The position numbers were made by a program, and so were the translations under genes. Shown here one piece after another: positions 9,561-18,442 of a stretch of DNA of 64,000 nt; positions within the stretch are counted from its first letter, which is position 1; each line of letters begins with the position of its first letter. The notes under the pieces were generated by a model that worked only from the letters and a program-made list of their open reading frames with translations, was not told the DNA's origin and searched no databases. Where the stretch lies: NCBI RefSeq assembly GCF_025751495.1, contig NZ_JAOWKZ010000001.1, forward strand, positions 1,061,920 through 1,125,919, written 5' to 3'. Source of the DNA: Albidovulum litorale. GTDB taxonomy: Bacteria; Pseudomonadota; Alphaproteobacteria; Rhodobacterales; Rhodobacteraceae.

Positions 9561-10175
9561 TCAGGCCATCCGCGCGGCAAGCCGCATCGCATGGCTCGGA
9601 TCCTGCGCTGCATCCGGCATCACCGGGTCGTAGGCGGCGCGGATCAGCCCGCCGATTTCGGGCTTGAAAACCACCGTCCCCCTCACCAGCGCAAGCGGCG
9701 ACTGCTCGCGAAAGGCGGTGTCGGACCACAATAGCACGACCTGCGCGGCAAGGCTCAGCGCGATCGTCTCGGCGGGCATCTCCTGCAGACTGTCGTCCAT
9801 CCGTACGAAGGCGATGCAGGCCCGGATCGCGCCCGTCTCCTCAAACCGGAAATGGCGATACTGGTTCGCGCCTTCGGCCTCCAGCCGGGCGACAAGCCCG
9901 CCCAGCCCCTCGACCAGCCGGTCGAGGTCGGGCACCTCCAGCAATTCGCGCCACTCGCGGAAGAAAAAGATCATCAGGTTGGCGCCCTGTTCGGGATCGG
10001 TCTCGGCCATCTTGTGGCCAGCGAGTGTAACCACCGCCTCTACCGCGCTTTTCACCGTGGCCAGCGTCGCATCATCGGTGCCGAAGACGACCGGAACGAT
10101 GGGACGCGACCAGCGGGCAAAGACATAGTCGCCCGATGAGCGGGTAAAGAGCGCAGCGATCTCATCCGGTGTCAC
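9561..10175 (-). CDS. Conserved hypothetical protein
   Basis: I do not recognise a named domain. The 204-residue product has no signal peptide or clear membrane helix. It is acidic, with a central LIFFFREWRELLEVPDL segment and a C-terminus rich in small residues. The start is GTG, with GGGACC upstream. It is convergent with the methyltransferase gene (9 bases apart) and lies 75 bases downstream of ruvB, so it could be the distal gene of the ruv operon. Codon use and GC content match its neighbours, so it looks like a real gene. Confidence 0.7.
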   Translation of the reverse strand: MTPDEIAALFTRSSGDYVFARWSRPIVPVVFGTDDATLATVKSAVEAVVTLAGHKMAETDPEQGANLMIFFFREWRELLEVPDLDRLVEGLGGLVARLEAEGANQYRHFRFEETGAIRACIAFVRMDDSLQEMPAETIALSLAAQVVLLWSDTAFREQSPLALVRGTVVFKPEIGGLIRAAYDPVMPDAAQDPSHAMRLAARMA

Positions 10176-10250
10176 GGGCAGGTCCCTTCATCTTTCCGCA
10201 AACAAATCGCCGGAGGCATAGAAGTTTTACCAGCCCGCCTCAACCGGCCC

Positions 10251-11282
10251 CTACTTTCCGAACAGATCCGTCTGCCCGGTCGAGCGTGGCGCAGCCATCC
10301 CGAGATGGGTCCATGCCTTCTGCGCCAGCATCCGCCCGCGCGGCGTGCGCTGGATCAGGCCCTGTTGCAGAAGATAGGGCTCGATCACCTCCTCGATCGC
10401 GTCGCGGCTTTCCGAAAGCGCGGCCGAGATCGTCTCCACCCCCACCGGCCCACCGCCGTAATTCTCCGCCACCAGTGTCAGATAACGCCGGTCGGCCCCG
10501 TCGAGACCGAGGTGATCGACGCCAAGTCGCGTCAGGGCACTATCCGCAATCTCGCGCGTCAGCCGCCCGTCGCCCTCCACCAGCGCGAAATCGACCACCC
10601 GGCGCAGAAGCCGCCCGGCGATACGCGGCGTGCCGCGTGCGCGTCTGGCGATCTCCAGAGTGCCTTCAGGGTCCGACGAGATGCCCATCAGCCGAGCCCC
10701 GCGCGTGACGATGTGGTCAAGTTCGGGCACGGTGTAGAATTGAAGCCGCGTCGGAATGCCGAACCGGTCGCGCAGGGGCGTCGTCAGAAGGCCAAGCCGC
10801 GTCGTCGCGCCCACCAGCGTGAAAGGTTGCAACTCGATCCTGACCGTCCGGGCCGCAGGCCCCTCGCCGATCACGAGGTCCAGTTCGAAATCCTCCATCG
10901 CGGGATAGAGCACCTCCTCCACCGCCGGGTTCAGCCGGTGAATCTCGTCGATGAAAAGCACGTCGCGCGCCTCAAGGTTGGTCAGGATCGCCGCAAGATC
11001 GCCCGCGCGTGCGAGCACGGGGCCCGAGGTCATGCGGAAATTGACGCCAAGCTCCTTAGACATGATCTGCGCCAGCGTCGTCTTGCCGAGGCCCGGCGGG
11101 CCATGAAACAGCGTATGGTCCATCGCCTCGCCGCGCCGCTTCGCGCTTTCGATGAAGACCCGCAGATTGGCGCGCGCCTCTTCCTGCCCGACGAAATCCG
11201 ACAAGGCCTGCGGACGCAGCGACCGGTCGGCATCCTCGGGCTGCGGCGCGGGGCGGAGGGTGCGATCGGGTTCCATCGTCAC
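10251..11282 (-). CDS. ruvB: Holliday junction helicase motor RuvB
   Basis: AAA+ hexameric motor that drives branch migration with RuvA. 343 residues. Walker A GPPGLGKT is at 61-68 and Walker B DEIH at 112-115. Sensor [10 protein letters not shown] follows, and the C-terminal winged helix includes RTPRGR. The GTG at 11280-11282 overlaps the ruvA stop; an ATG two codons later is an equal alternative. It is the last gene of ruvC-ruvA-ruvB. Confidence 0.97.
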   Translation of the reverse strand: MTMEPDRTLRPAPQPEDADRSLRPQALSDFVGQEEARANLRVFIESAKRRGEAMDHTLFHGPPGLGKTTLAQIMSKELGVNFRMTSGPVLARAGDLAAILTNLEARDVLFIDEIHRLNPAVEEVLYPAMEDFELDLVIGEGPAARTVRIELQPFTLVGATTRLGLLTTPLRDRFGIPTRLQFYTVPELDHIVTRGARLMGISSDPEGTLEIARRARGTPRIAGRLLRRVVDFALVEGDGRLTREIADSALTRLGVDHLGLDGADRRYLTLVAENYGGGPVGVETISAALSESRDAIEEVIEPYLLQQGLIQRTPRGRMLAQKAWTHLGMAAPRSTGQTDLFGK

Positions 11283-11953
11283 CCCTTCGGTGCCAGCAGT
11301 TTCAGCGATGCGCGGATCAGCGCGGGCGTGGTCGCACCCTCATCCGCGCCTGCAGCCTCGGCGACGGCGGCCGCCGCCTCGCCCTGTCCGTAGCCGAGAT
11401 TGATCAGCGCCGAGAGTGCCTCCGCCGTGGCGCTGGCCGAAGCCGAGGGCTGCGGTTTTGGGGCGGATGTTTTGCGAGGTGCCGGGGCGCGTTCAATAAC
11501 GTCGTCCATCCCGGATGTATCAACGCTGAGCGCGCCGCCGAGGGCCATGACAGCCGGGGCCTTATCCTTCAACTCATGCACGACCCTTTGGGCCAGCTTA
11601 GGCCCAACGCCGGGCGCGGCCTTGACCGCAGAGGCGTCGCCCAGGGCGATGGCGCGGCCGACACCCTCGGCCCCGAGCGTTCCGAGGATCGCCATCGAGG
11701 CCTTGGCGCCGACGCCCTGCACCGTGGTCAGAAGCCGGTGCCATTCCTTTTCCAGAAGCGTGGGAAAGCCGAAAAGCTGCAACAGATCCTCACGCACCAG
11801 CAGATCGGTATAAAGCGCACAGGCCTCGCCCACCGGTGGCAGACTGGCCGCAGTGCGCTGCGAGACATGCACGATATAGCCCACGCCGCGCACGTCGATC
11901 AGCACGTGATCCATCGCCCGGTGCAGGATCACCCCGGCAATCCGCCCGATCAT
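11279..11953 (-). CDS. ruvA: Holliday junction binding protein RuvA
   Basis: Tetrameric junction-binding protein that loads RuvB. 224 residues. The N-terminal OB fold is [21 protein letters not shown], then two helix-hairpin-helix motifs ([16 protein letters not shown] and [16 protein letters not shown]). The C-terminal domain III, which contacts RuvB, has the typical [15 protein letters not shown] helix. It overlaps both ruvC and ruvB by four bases. Confidence 0.97.
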   Translation of the reverse strand: MIGRIAGVILHRAMDHVLIDVRGVGYIVHVSQRTAASLPPVGEACALYTDLLVREDLLQLFGFPTLLEKEWHRLLTTVQGVGAKASMAILGTLGAEGVGRAIALGDASAVKAAPGVGPKLAQRVVHELKDKAPAVMALGGALSVDTSGMDDVIERAPAPRKTSAPKPQPSASASATAEALSALINLGYGQGEAAAAVAEAAGADEGATTPALIRASLKLLAPKG

Positions 11954-12453
11954 GCCGCCCCCCTGATGGCGGACGCCAGTCGGCCCGCGCTTTGCAGGTG
12001 ATGGGCGTGGCAGATGGCGATGGCAAGCGCATCGGCAGCGTCCGGCCCGGCCAGTTCGACGCCCGGAAGCTGGAACCGCACCATATGCGCGATCTGGCCC
12101 TTGTCGGCATGGCCAACGCCGACAACGGCCTTCTTGACGGTATTCGGGGCGTATTCGCCGACGGTCAGCCCCGCCTGTGCCGGAACCAGCATCGCGATGC
12201 CGCGCGCCTGACCGAGCTTCAGCGTGCCCGCACCGTCCTTGTTGACGAAGGTCTGCTCCACCGCTGCGGCATCCGGTGCGTGGTCTGCAACGATCTGCTT
12301 CAGGGCGTCGTAAAGTGACAAGAGACGCTGGGCGAGGTCACTGCCTTCTGAATGGACGATGCCGTTTGCGACATGGGTGAGTCGCGATCCGGCGACCTCG
12401 ATAACCCCCCAACCGAGGTTCCTGAGCCCCGGATCGATCCCGAGAACGCGCAT
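11950..12453 (-). CDS. ruvC: Holliday junction resolvase RuvC
   Basis: Endonuclease that resolves four-way junctions. 167 residues. The acidic active-site residues are visible: Asp7 (GIDPGL), Glu66 (VEQTFV), Asp138 and Asp141 (GPDAADALA). It is the first gene of the ruv operon. I see no alphaproteobacterial LexA box (GTTC-N7-GTTC) in the 120 bases upstream, so SOS control is not evident here. Confidence 0.97.
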   Translation of the reverse strand: MRVLGIDPGLRNLGWGVIEVAGSRLTHVANGIVHSEGSDLAQRLLSLYDALKQIVADHAPDAAAVEQTFVNKDGAGTLKLGQARGIAMLVPAQAGLTVGEYAPNTVKKAVVGVGHADKGQIAHMVRFQLPGVELAGPDAADALAIAICHAHHLQSAGRLASAIRGAA

Positions 12454-12767
12454 CTGCTCCCTCTTATGTTGCTTTTTTCACACGACTAGCACGAATAGCG
12501 AACATCGCAAAGGAAGAAAGCCGGATTGGCACTGATCACGGACGCGCGACGGCGGAGGACGGAATTCGCCTTGGCATCGCTGGAAAACGACATTTTGGCA
12601 CCCCAAGGAAACCCATTTGTTTTAATACCTTACGGCAAAAATGAGACTTGCAATGGATGCATGTCCGACATGCATTTCCGCTCCTTGCCGCGGCGCAGCA
12701 CGAGGTCTATCTGCCGCTTCAACGAGACGCGTCGTAGGGACGCGCCTTCGAAGACAAGGAAACGACC
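12454..12767. other. Divergent regulatory gap between ruvC and the DUF1127 gene
   Basis: 314 bases without a convincing gene; the reading frames across it lack coding character. It must hold the promoters of both divergent genes. It contains a 19-base palindrome (12657-12675) and, in the presumed 5' leader of the DUF1127 gene, a short hairpin CGCGTC-GTAGG-GACGCG (12728-12744). Confidence 0.6.
12657..12675. promoter_or_regulatory. Perfect 19-base palindrome, operator-like
   Basis: ATGCATGTC and GACATGCAT (9-base arms) flank a single C. It lies 93 bases before the DUF1127 start and about 200 bases before ruvC. The short centre argues for a dimeric regulator site rather than an RNA hairpin. The regulator is unknown. 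Confidence 0.5.
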
Positions 12768-12959
12768 ATGGCTGTTTGTGAAGCCCACCGCCCCGCCGCC
12801 GGTTCGATGTCCGGCATCTTCGGCCTGTTTGTCTCGGCCTTCGCCGGCTGGAACGACGCCCGTGTGACGCGCGCCGCGCTGTCCAAGCTGTCCGACCGTG
12901 AACTGGACGATATCGGCCTGTCGCGCGGTGACATCGACATGATCGCCTCGCGCGGCTGA
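12768..12959 (+). CDS. DUF1127 small protein (YjiS-like)
   Basis: 63 residues. The C-terminal half is the DUF1127 motif: ALSKLSDRELDDIGLSRGDI, an amphipathic, charged helix pair. An AAGGAAACG ribosome site precedes the ATG. In Rhodobacter a DUF1127 protein (CcaF1) is co-transcribed with stress-induced CcsR sRNAs and acts on RNA; whether this one does so is inference. It is monocistronic, ending in a strong hairpin terminator at 12992-13027. Confidence 0.9.
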   Translation: MAVCEAHRPAAGSMSGIFGLFVSAFAGWNDARVTRAALSKLSDRELDDIGLSRGDIDMIASRG

Positions 12960-12991
12960 TCGACTGACACTACACGCGACTTCGGTTCGCA

Positions 12992-13027
12992 AAAAGGCCG
13001 TGCCGGGCATACCCGACACGGCCTTTT
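12992..13027. terminator. Bidirectional hairpin terminator
   Basis: A 16-base arm AAAAGGCCGTGCCGGG (12992-13007) pairs with 13012-13027 across a CATA loop with one mismatch. The stem ends in A/T runs on both sides, so it can terminate the DUF1127 gene on the plus strand and the 13047 gene on the minus strand. Confidence 0.9.
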
Positions 13028-13046
13028 CCGTTTCTGCGTGCGAGCG

Positions 13047-13394
13047 TCAGAACAGAAAAGCGCGGATGCGATCGGAAACGGCGATGGTCAGCGGATCGGC
13101 CTGCAGCACATAGGCGCCGACGCGGTCGGCATATTCGCCGGCCTGAAGCGTGGCAATCCGCTCGTCATAGGCGGTCGCGCCGATGGAGGCGTGGATCATC
13201 GACTTGATCAGGACGATGGACATCAGGATCAGGACGAGAGGCGTCAGGAACCCGCGGCGGCTCGCAGACCGGCGCTGCGCGTTGTAATGCGACATGCCGA
13301 GCGTGCCCTGGGCTTCAAATCCGCCACCGGCCCGGTGAATCTTTTCGATGCGGCCGATGCGACCATAGAAATTCTGCAAATTACGGTCGACCAT
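13047..13394 (-). CDS. Small single-pass membrane protein, unknown function
   Basis: 115 residues, not a family I can name. A basic N-terminal segment (about 1-47, ending SASRR) precedes one hydrophobic helix FLTPLVLILMSIVLIKSM (about 49-66). A soluble, presumably periplasmic C-terminus of 48 residues follows, ending IRAFLF. GGGAGA precedes the ATG. It is 88 bases behind prmA on the same strand and shares the bidirectional terminator. Confidence 0.75.
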   Translation of the reverse strand: MVDRNLQNFYGRIGRIEKIHRAGGGFEAQGTLGMSHYNAQRRSASRRGFLTPLVLILMSIVLIKSMIHASIGATAYDERIATLQAGEYADRVGAYVLQADPLTIAVSDRIRAFLF

Positions 13395-13481
13395 GCCGAT
13401 CTCCCAAAATCATTACGCCCCCGTGAGAGCCAAGGTTGGGTTGAAAATATGGCAAAAATGCGACCCGACAAGGCGGCTAGG

Positions 13482-14354
13482 CTATTGATCCCGAAGCAGA
13501 ACCAATGTCGTCCATTCACCGATTTCGTCGCGGCTCAGTTGACGAAATCCGGCTTTGGTGTAGACGCTGACCACCTCGTCGGCCTGACTGTTCAGGATAC
13601 CGGATAGAATCACGTGGCCCTTGGGGGCGGTAAAACGGGCCATATCTGGGGCAAGATCGATCAGCGGACCCTTCAGGATATTGGCGAAAATAAGATCGTA
13701 GGGTGCGCGGGCCTTCAGGTCGGGATGGCCGAAACCGACCGCCTCGACGCAATCGACCCGCCCCGTCAGCCTGTTCGCCGCGACATTGGCCGCAGCAACA
13801 TCGACCGCGACCGGGTCGATATCCGACGCAATGACCGGGTCGGGCCAGATCGCAGCGGCGGCCATCGCCAGCACCGCCGTTCCACAACCGATATCGGCAA
13901 CCCGCTTTCCCCTGAACCCGGCCCGGTCGAGCCGGTCGAGCGCCATGAGGCAGCCCTTGGTCGTTCCGTGATGCCCGGTGCCAAAAGCCATCGCCGCCTC
14001 GATCAGCAGAGGAACGCAGCCCTCCGGCACCTTGTCGGCGTCGTGGCTGCCATAGACGAAGAACCGCCCCGCCTCGACCGGCTGCAATTCGCGCCGCACA
14101 TGGGCGACCCAGTCGGTTTCCGGCACTTCCGAGACGGCGAAAGGCTTTGCCCCGTAAATCGCCGCCATCAGCGCCAGTTCGACCTCGTTCGGTTCCTCCT
14201 CGAAATAGACGCCAACCTCGTACCGGCCCGACCCGTCCTCGATCTCAAAGCAGCCGATACCGGTCGGTTCGGGCAGAAAGTTCTCCATCGCTACGGCCAA
14301 GGCTTCGGCGGATTCCTTGGTCGACAGGGTCGTCAGGGCGGAAAACGTGGGCAT
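13482..14354 (-). CDS. prmA: Ribosomal protein L11 methyltransferase PrmA
   Basis: Trimethylates L11 of the large ribosomal subunit. 290 residues. The N-terminal substrate-recognition domain is followed by the SAM fold: AFGTGHHGTTKGCL (the conserved GTGxHxTT motif), VADIGCGTAVLAMAA (motif I), ASDIDPVAV (motif II) and FANILKGPLIDLAP (the N-I-L-x-x-P-L catalytic-region motif). Identity is secure. Confidence 0.95.
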   Translation of the reverse strand: MPTFSALTTLSTKESAEALAVAMENFLPEPTGIGCFEIEDGSGRYEVGVYFEEEPNEVELALMAAIYGAKPFAVSEVPETDWVAHVRRELQPVEAGRFFVYGSHDADKVPEGCVPLLIEAAMAFGTGHHGTTKGCLMALDRLDRAGFRGKRVADIGCGTAVLAMAAAAIWPDPVIASDIDPVAVDVAAANVAANRLTGRVDCVEAVGFGHPDLKARAPYDLIFANILKGPLIDLAPDMARFTAPKGHVILSGILNSQADEVVSVYTKAGFRQLSRDEIGEWTTLVLLRDQ

Positions 14355-14491
14355 GGCGACCTCCCCAAGGTGCTTTGCGGAACGCGCGGGCCTTAGTCCG
14401 GCACGTCCTTGGCGTCAAGGCAGAGACAACTGCTGCGATCGTCCTGATGGGTCGGGTGCCGGGCGCCGATCACGAATTCGTGAGTTGATTT

Positions 14492-14535
14492 CTTACGGTG
14501 TAAGTTTATTCATTAAGCATCTCTTACGCTGTAAG
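14492..14535. promoter_or_regulatory. Two TetR-type palindromic operators
   Basis: CTTACGGTGTAAG (14492-14504) and CTTACGCTGTAAG (14523-14535) share perfect 5-base arms around three bases. They start 31 bases apart, about three helical turns, so both face the same side. They lie 22-65 bases before the AhpD-like gene and ahead of its TetR gene, which suggests autoregulation by that TetR protein. Confidence 0.65.
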
Positions 14536-14556
14536 GTTAATCAGGAGGAACACGAA

Positions 14557-15012
14557 ATGCCGCGCATCAAGAGCCATATCGTTTCGCTGTCATTCGTCGC
14601 TTTGACCGCAGTACTTCCGGGTCAGTCCCGCGCCCAGGATGCCGCCCAGGCTGCAGCCCAGGCTGCGCGCGATGAAATCGCCGCCACCTTCGGGGCCGTA
14701 CCGACCTTCATCAATCAGGTTCCTGACGCTGCCCTTCCCGGGCTCTGGACCGAGTTGAAGATGTTGGAAATGTCGGATGAAACCGCACTCGACCTTAAAA
14801 CCAAAGCGTTGATCTCTCTCGCGGTCGCCTCGACCATCCCCTGCGACTACTGCATCTGGATGGACACCAACACCGCCCGTCAGGCAGGCGCCACCGATCA
14901 GGAGATCGGCGAGGCCGTCGCCTTGGCTGGAATGACCCGCAACTGGAGCACAATCTTCCACGGGCTTCAGGTTGACTTCGCGACCTTCAGGAAAGAGCTT
15001 GGCGGAAGCTGA
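14557..15012 (+). CDS. Secreted carboxymuconolactone decarboxylase/AhpD-like protein
   Basis: 151 residues from the ATG at 14557, which has an AGGAGG site 8 bases upstream. A signal peptide covers about 1-26 (cleavage near SRAQ). The body is an AhpD/CMD-fold helix bundle with the redox pair Cys96-x-x-Cys99 (IPCDYCIWMDT) and the following GATDQEIGEAVALAG. AhpD-like proteins act as alkylhydroperoxidases or thiol oxidoreductases; a periplasmic location is unusual for the fold. It is 61 bases ahead of a TetR gene, and two palindromes precede it, so it is probably the regulated target. Confidence 0.82.
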   Translation: MPRIKSHIVSLSFVALTAVLPGQSRAQDAAQAAAQAARDEIAATFGAVPTFINQVPDAALPGLWTELKMLEMSDETALDLKTKALISLAVASTIPCDYCIWMDTNTARQAGATDQEIGEAVALAGMTRNWSTIFHGLQVDFATFRKELGGS

Positions 15013-15073
15013 CGAGCCGCACCGGCCCGGCGTGCACCAGCGTGCCGGGCCGAATTCTGTTTGAGCCGGGAAC

Positions 15074-15730
15074 ATGACCGAACCGACCGCCAAGAAACCA
15101 CGCAGTAAACGCGTACCGCTCAGCGCCGAGCGAATTGCCGCCGAGGCCATGCAGCTTGTCGACGAAGCCGGTCTTAACGGGTTCAGCTTCCGCAACCTCG
15201 CCGCACGGCTCGGCTGTCAGGCGATGAGCCTTTACCACTACTACCCGTCCAAGGCGCATCTCTTCGAGGCGCTCATCGACATCTGCATCGCCGAAACGCC
15301 GCTCCCGCCGGAAGACCTGCACTGGCGCGAGCGGATCTTCCGGTTCTGCCTGAACTACCGAGACACGGCTCTGCGTCATCCCGGTTTCTTCCTCTATTTC
15401 GCGACGTTCCGACTGAACAACGCCTCAGGCCTCGCCTTTCTCGATGCCATCGTGAAGATGATGGCGGGCTCCGGCCTCGAGCCGAAACGGCTCGCTCTGC
15501 ATTTCAGGGCGATCAGCTACTACGTTACGGGCGCAGGTGTGGACGAAAGTCTCGGTTATGCGAAAGGGTCGTCAGCGGTTGAACCTGTACCCGGAGACGT
15601 AGCCGCACGGGACTACCCCTCGATCATCGGCATCGGCCAGTATTTCGGCAAAGCCCATCACGGCGAGATGTTCGAACATGGGCTGAACGAACTCCTTGAC
15701 CGGATGGAGGTCGAAGCGAAGGCGTTGTAG
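15074..15730 (+). CDS. TetR/AcrR-family transcriptional regulator
   Basis: 218 residues. The N-terminal helix-turn-helix (about 16-62) shows RIAAEAMQLVDEAGLNGFSF and the recognition helix CQAMSLYHYYPSKAHLFEAL. The C-terminal ligand domain resembles the TetR_C class with a long bundle and no obvious cofactor site. It probably represses the upstream AhpD-like gene and itself through the palindromes at 14492-14535; the inducer is unknown. Confidence 0.88.
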   Translation: MTEPTAKKPRSKRVPLSAERIAAEAMQLVDEAGLNGFSFRNLAARLGCQAMSLYHYYPSKAHLFEALIDICIAETPLPPEDLHWRERIFRFCLNYRDTALRHPGFFLYFATFRLNNASGLAFLDAIVKMMAGSGLEPKRLALHFRAISYYVTGAGVDESLGYAKGSSAVEPVPGDVAARDYPSIIGIGQYFGKAHHGEMFEHGLNELLDRMEVEAKAL

Positions 15731-15743
15731 AGGCAATGTTGAC

Positions 15744-16289
15744 TCAGATCGGCCGCGCCGGCACGCCCGCCACCCGGTTCCCAGTCTCGACATCGCGCGA
15801 AACCACCGCGCCCGCCGCGACGATTGCCCCGTTGCCGATCGTCACCCCCGGCAGGATGATCGAGCCGCCACCAATCCAGACATCGGCGCCGATAGTGACC
15901 GGCAATGCGCGCTCGATCCCCTCGCGCCGTTTTTCGGCGTCGCGGTGATGGTCGGCGCAATAGATATGCACGCCCGGCCCCAGCATCGAATATGATCCGA
16001 TCGTCACCGGCGCCGAATCCAGCACCACACAACCTGCATTCAGATAGACCCGGTCGCCCAGCGTCAGGTGGATGCCATAGGAGCAGTGGAACGGTGCCTC
16101 AATCCAGCAGTCACGGCCCATAGTGATCAGGTCGGCCAACGCGGGGGCGCAGGCCCCGCGTTCGTCCGGGGCCATGGTGGCATGCTGATGGCAGGCCCGC
16201 CGCGCGGCACGGCGCAGGGCCTCGTACTCTCCGCCCAGACAGGAATACCAGTCCCCGCTCGCCATGATCTCTCGCGGCGAACGGGGCAT
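15744..16289 (-). CDS. Maltose/galactoside O-acetyltransferase family protein
   Basis: 181-residue acetyl-CoA-dependent sugar acetyltransferase of the left-handed beta-helix (hexapeptide) class. The N-terminal Maa/LacA/NodL domain (MASGDWYSCLGGEYEALRR) precedes the repeats. IYCADHHRD carries the catalytic His, and WIGGGSIILPGVTIGNGAIV and GVPARPI close the fold. It starts 3 bases after msrA and is probably co-transcribed. The acceptor sugar is unknown. Confidence 0.88.
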   Translation of the reverse strand: MPRSPREIMASGDWYSCLGGEYEALRRAARRACHQHATMAPDERGACAPALADLITMGRDCWIEAPFHCSYGIHLTLGDRVYLNAGCVVLDSAPVTIGSYSMLGPGVHIYCADHHRDAEKRREGIERALPVTIGADVWIGGGSIILPGVTIGNGAIVAAGAVVSRDVETGNRVAGVPARPI

Positions 16290-16292
16290 GGC

Positions 16293-16946
16293 TCAGGCCT
16301 TGAGCCCGATCGGGCAGGTCACGCCGGTGCCACCGATGCCGCAATAGCCGCCGGGGTTCTTGGCGAGATATTGCTGGTGGTAATCCTCGGCAAAGTAGAA
16401 TTCCGTCGCGGGTTTTATCTCGGTCGTGATCGGGCCATAACCCGCGCCTCTCAGGCTCTCCGCATAAACTTCGCGGCTGGCCTCGGCCGCCTCAGCCTGC
16501 GCATCGGTATAGGTGTAGATGCCCGAGCGATACTGCGTGCCGACATCGTTGCCCTGCCGGTCGCCCTGTGTTGGGTCGTGGCCTTCCCAGAAGACCTTCA
16601 GCAGATCGTCATAGGTGATAACCGCAGGGTCGTAGATCACCCGCACCACCTCATTCTGCCCGGTCATGCCGGTGCAGGTCTCTTTGTAGGTCGGGTTGGG
16701 CGTCAGACCGGCGGAATAGCCGACCATGGTCAGCCAGACACCGTCGAGTTGCCAGAACTTGCGTTCCACGCCCCAGAAACAGCCCATGCCGAACGTCGCC
16801 TCTTCCATCCCCTCTGGCACCGGCGATTTCAGCGGACGGTGAAAGAGGAAATGCTCCTCCGCCGTCGGAATCGGGTCGGCACGGCCCGGCAGGGCGTCAT
16901 CCTTGGCGGGCATCGTGGTCTTCTTTCCGAAAAGGGCGTTTAGCAT
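16293..16946 (-). CDS. msrA: Peptide methionine-S-sulfoxide reductase MsrA
   Basis: Repairs oxidised methionine. 217 residues. The active site GCFWG places the catalytic Cys at 56. [38 protein letters not shown] and the C-terminal [13 protein letters not shown] with recycling cysteines are family signatures. The N-terminal 40 residues are a cytosolic extension with no signal peptide. Confidence 0.96.
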   Translation of the reverse strand: MLNALFGKKTTMPAKDDALPGRADPIPTAEEHFLFHRPLKSPVPEGMEEATFGMGCFWGVERKFWQLDGVWLTMVGYSAGLTPNPTYKETCTGMTGQNEVVRVIYDPAVITYDDLLKVFWEGHDPTQGDRQGNDVGTQYRSGIYTYTDAQAEAAEASREVYAESLRGAGYGPITTEIKPATEFYFAEDYHQQYLAKNPGGYCGIGGTGVTCPIGLKA

Positions 16947-17066
16947 GCATGGCTCCTATTCAGCGGCGGTGGCGGCGACCTCCGCCCGGTTCAAGCACCT
17001 ATATAGCGTTGCATCCGCAGCACTGCCACAACGCCCGCGATCACATCGCCGCGTGCGCTGCCCAAC

Positions 17067-18302
17067 TCATTCCGCCGCTATCGGCAGACCTCGGGCAAAG
17101 ATCGTCTCGTTTCCAGGCTCGGGATGGCGGGGGATCATCAGGGCAAGCAGCAGCGAGACGCCAGCCATTCCAGCGGCAAGACCAAAAACCGCGCCGGGCG
17201 AGATCACCCAGAGATACCCAAGAAGCGCAGGCAGGAAGACCGCTGCGATATGGTTGATGGTGAAAGCCACCGCCGCCGTCGGCGCAATATCCCCGGGGCT
17301 GGCGATCTTCTGGAAATAGGTCTTCAGCGCGAAGGCGAGTGAGAAGAAAAGGTGGTCGAGTACATAAAGAACGGCCGCAACGACAACGCCCCAGCCGAAC
17401 CAGTAGATGCCGCCATAGGCGAGGAAGACGCAAAGCAGACCGGCATATTCGAAGAGAAGCGCATTTCGCTCGCCGAACCGCCCCACCGCTTTGCCCATCA
17501 GGGGCGCGCACGCCATGTTGGCGAGGAAGTTGATCATGAACAAAGCCGTGACCTCATGCACCTCGAACCCGAAGCGTTCGACCATCATGAAGGCGGCGAA
17601 TACGATGAAGATCTGCCGCCGCGCACCGGCCATGAACTGCATCACATAATAAAGCCAGTAGCGCTTGCGCAGCACGAAATGCTTTAGCTGCGGTTCTGGC
17701 GCCTCGAACTGCGGATATGCAAGGGCGGCAATGATCGCGATGGCCAAAGTCAACCCACCAGAGATGCCATAGACAACGCCATAGCTCAGATCGAAGGTCT
17801 TCCAGGTCAGCACGATCAGCCCGTAGGCCACCAGCGACGCGCCCGAGCCGATGGCGACGATCCAGCCCAGCACCTGAGGCGCGTGCTTCTTGTCGATCCA
17901 TTGCAGTTGCAGCGACTGGTTGACCGTCTCGAAATAGTGAAAGCCGATCGAGGACAGCAGCGTCACCATCAGGATGCCGCCGAAACTCGGGAACATCGCC
18001 GTCACCGCCGTTGCCGCGCCCAGAAGCGCCAACGACAGAAGCGCCAGAACCTGCTCGCGCATCGCCCAGAGAAGGACGATCACCCCGATGGCCAGAAAAC
18101 CGGGTATTTCGCGGACCGTGTGCAGCCAACCGATCTCGACTCCCGTGAACCCCGCCGCCTCTTTCACGAAGTTGTTGAGAAGTGCGGACCATGTTGCAAA
18201 AGCGATCGGCATCGCGGCGGCCATCAGGAACAAAAGAAAGGCGGGCCGCCGCCAGCGCGGCAGGTTTTCCGCATCTTTCAGGGTGATGGTCCGGATCAAC
18301 AT
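17067..18302 (-). CDS. MFS transporter, substrate unknown
   Basis: 411 residues from ATG at 18302, with about 12 hydrophobic helices. Two six-helix halves are joined by the loop around PQFEAPEPQLKHFVLRKRYW. No substrate-diagnostic motif is recognised. An upstream in-frame extension to 18494 is rejected because it is not hydrophobic and runs into the divergent gene's leader. It is followed on the same strand by msrA and an acetyltransferase. An FNR-type box lies 76 bases upstream. Confidence 0.85.
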   Translation of the reverse strand: MLIRTITLKDAENLPRWRRPAFLLFLMAAAMPIAFATWSALLNNFVKEAAGFTGVEIGWLHTVREIPGFLAIGVIVLLWAMREQVLALLSLALLGAATAVTAMFPSFGGILMVTLLSSIGFHYFETVNQSLQLQWIDKKHAPQVLGWIVAIGSGASLVAYGLIVLTWKTFDLSYGVVYGISGGLTLAIAIIAALAYPQFEAPEPQLKHFVLRKRYWLYYVMQFMAGARRQIFIVFAAFMMVERFGFEVHEVTALFMINFLANMACAPLMGKAVGRFGERNALLFEYAGLLCVFLAYGGIYWFGWGVVVAAVLYVLDHLFFSLAFALKTYFQKIASPGDIAPTAAVAFTINHIAAVFLPALLGYLWVISPGAVFGLAAGMAGVSLLLALMIPRHPEPGNETIFARGLPIAAE

Positions 18303-18377
18303 GGCCCCGACATACGCCGCTTTCCCGGCCTTGGCGAGAGCAGGCGCGCACAGGCCACTGCTCCGTCCCGCACAGGC

Positions 18378-18391
18378 ATGATTTAGATCAA
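18378..18391. promoter_or_regulatory. FNR/FnrL-type binding site
   Basis: ATGATTTAGATCAA matches the FNR consensus TTGAT-N4-ATCAA at 9 of 10 fixed bases. It lies between the divergent MFS gene (start 18302) and the YeeE/YedE gene (start 18443). No clear -10 element is seen at the expected distance on either side, so the regulated direction is open. Confidence 0.5.
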
Positions 18392-18442
18392 GGAGGATAC
18401 ATTCACATTCCGGCATGGGTTTGAAAAACCGGAGGGGCCACA

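Noticed and set aside
12526-12867. 113-codon frame across the ruvC/DUF1127 gap
   Set aside because: It overlaps the DUF1127 gene in another frame and contains the palindrome; no coding signature.
14513-14527. TTAA-N7-TTAC, a near CtrA box
   Set aside because: The TTAC half is the arm of the TetR-type palindrome and one CtrA base is wrong; coincidence is more likely.
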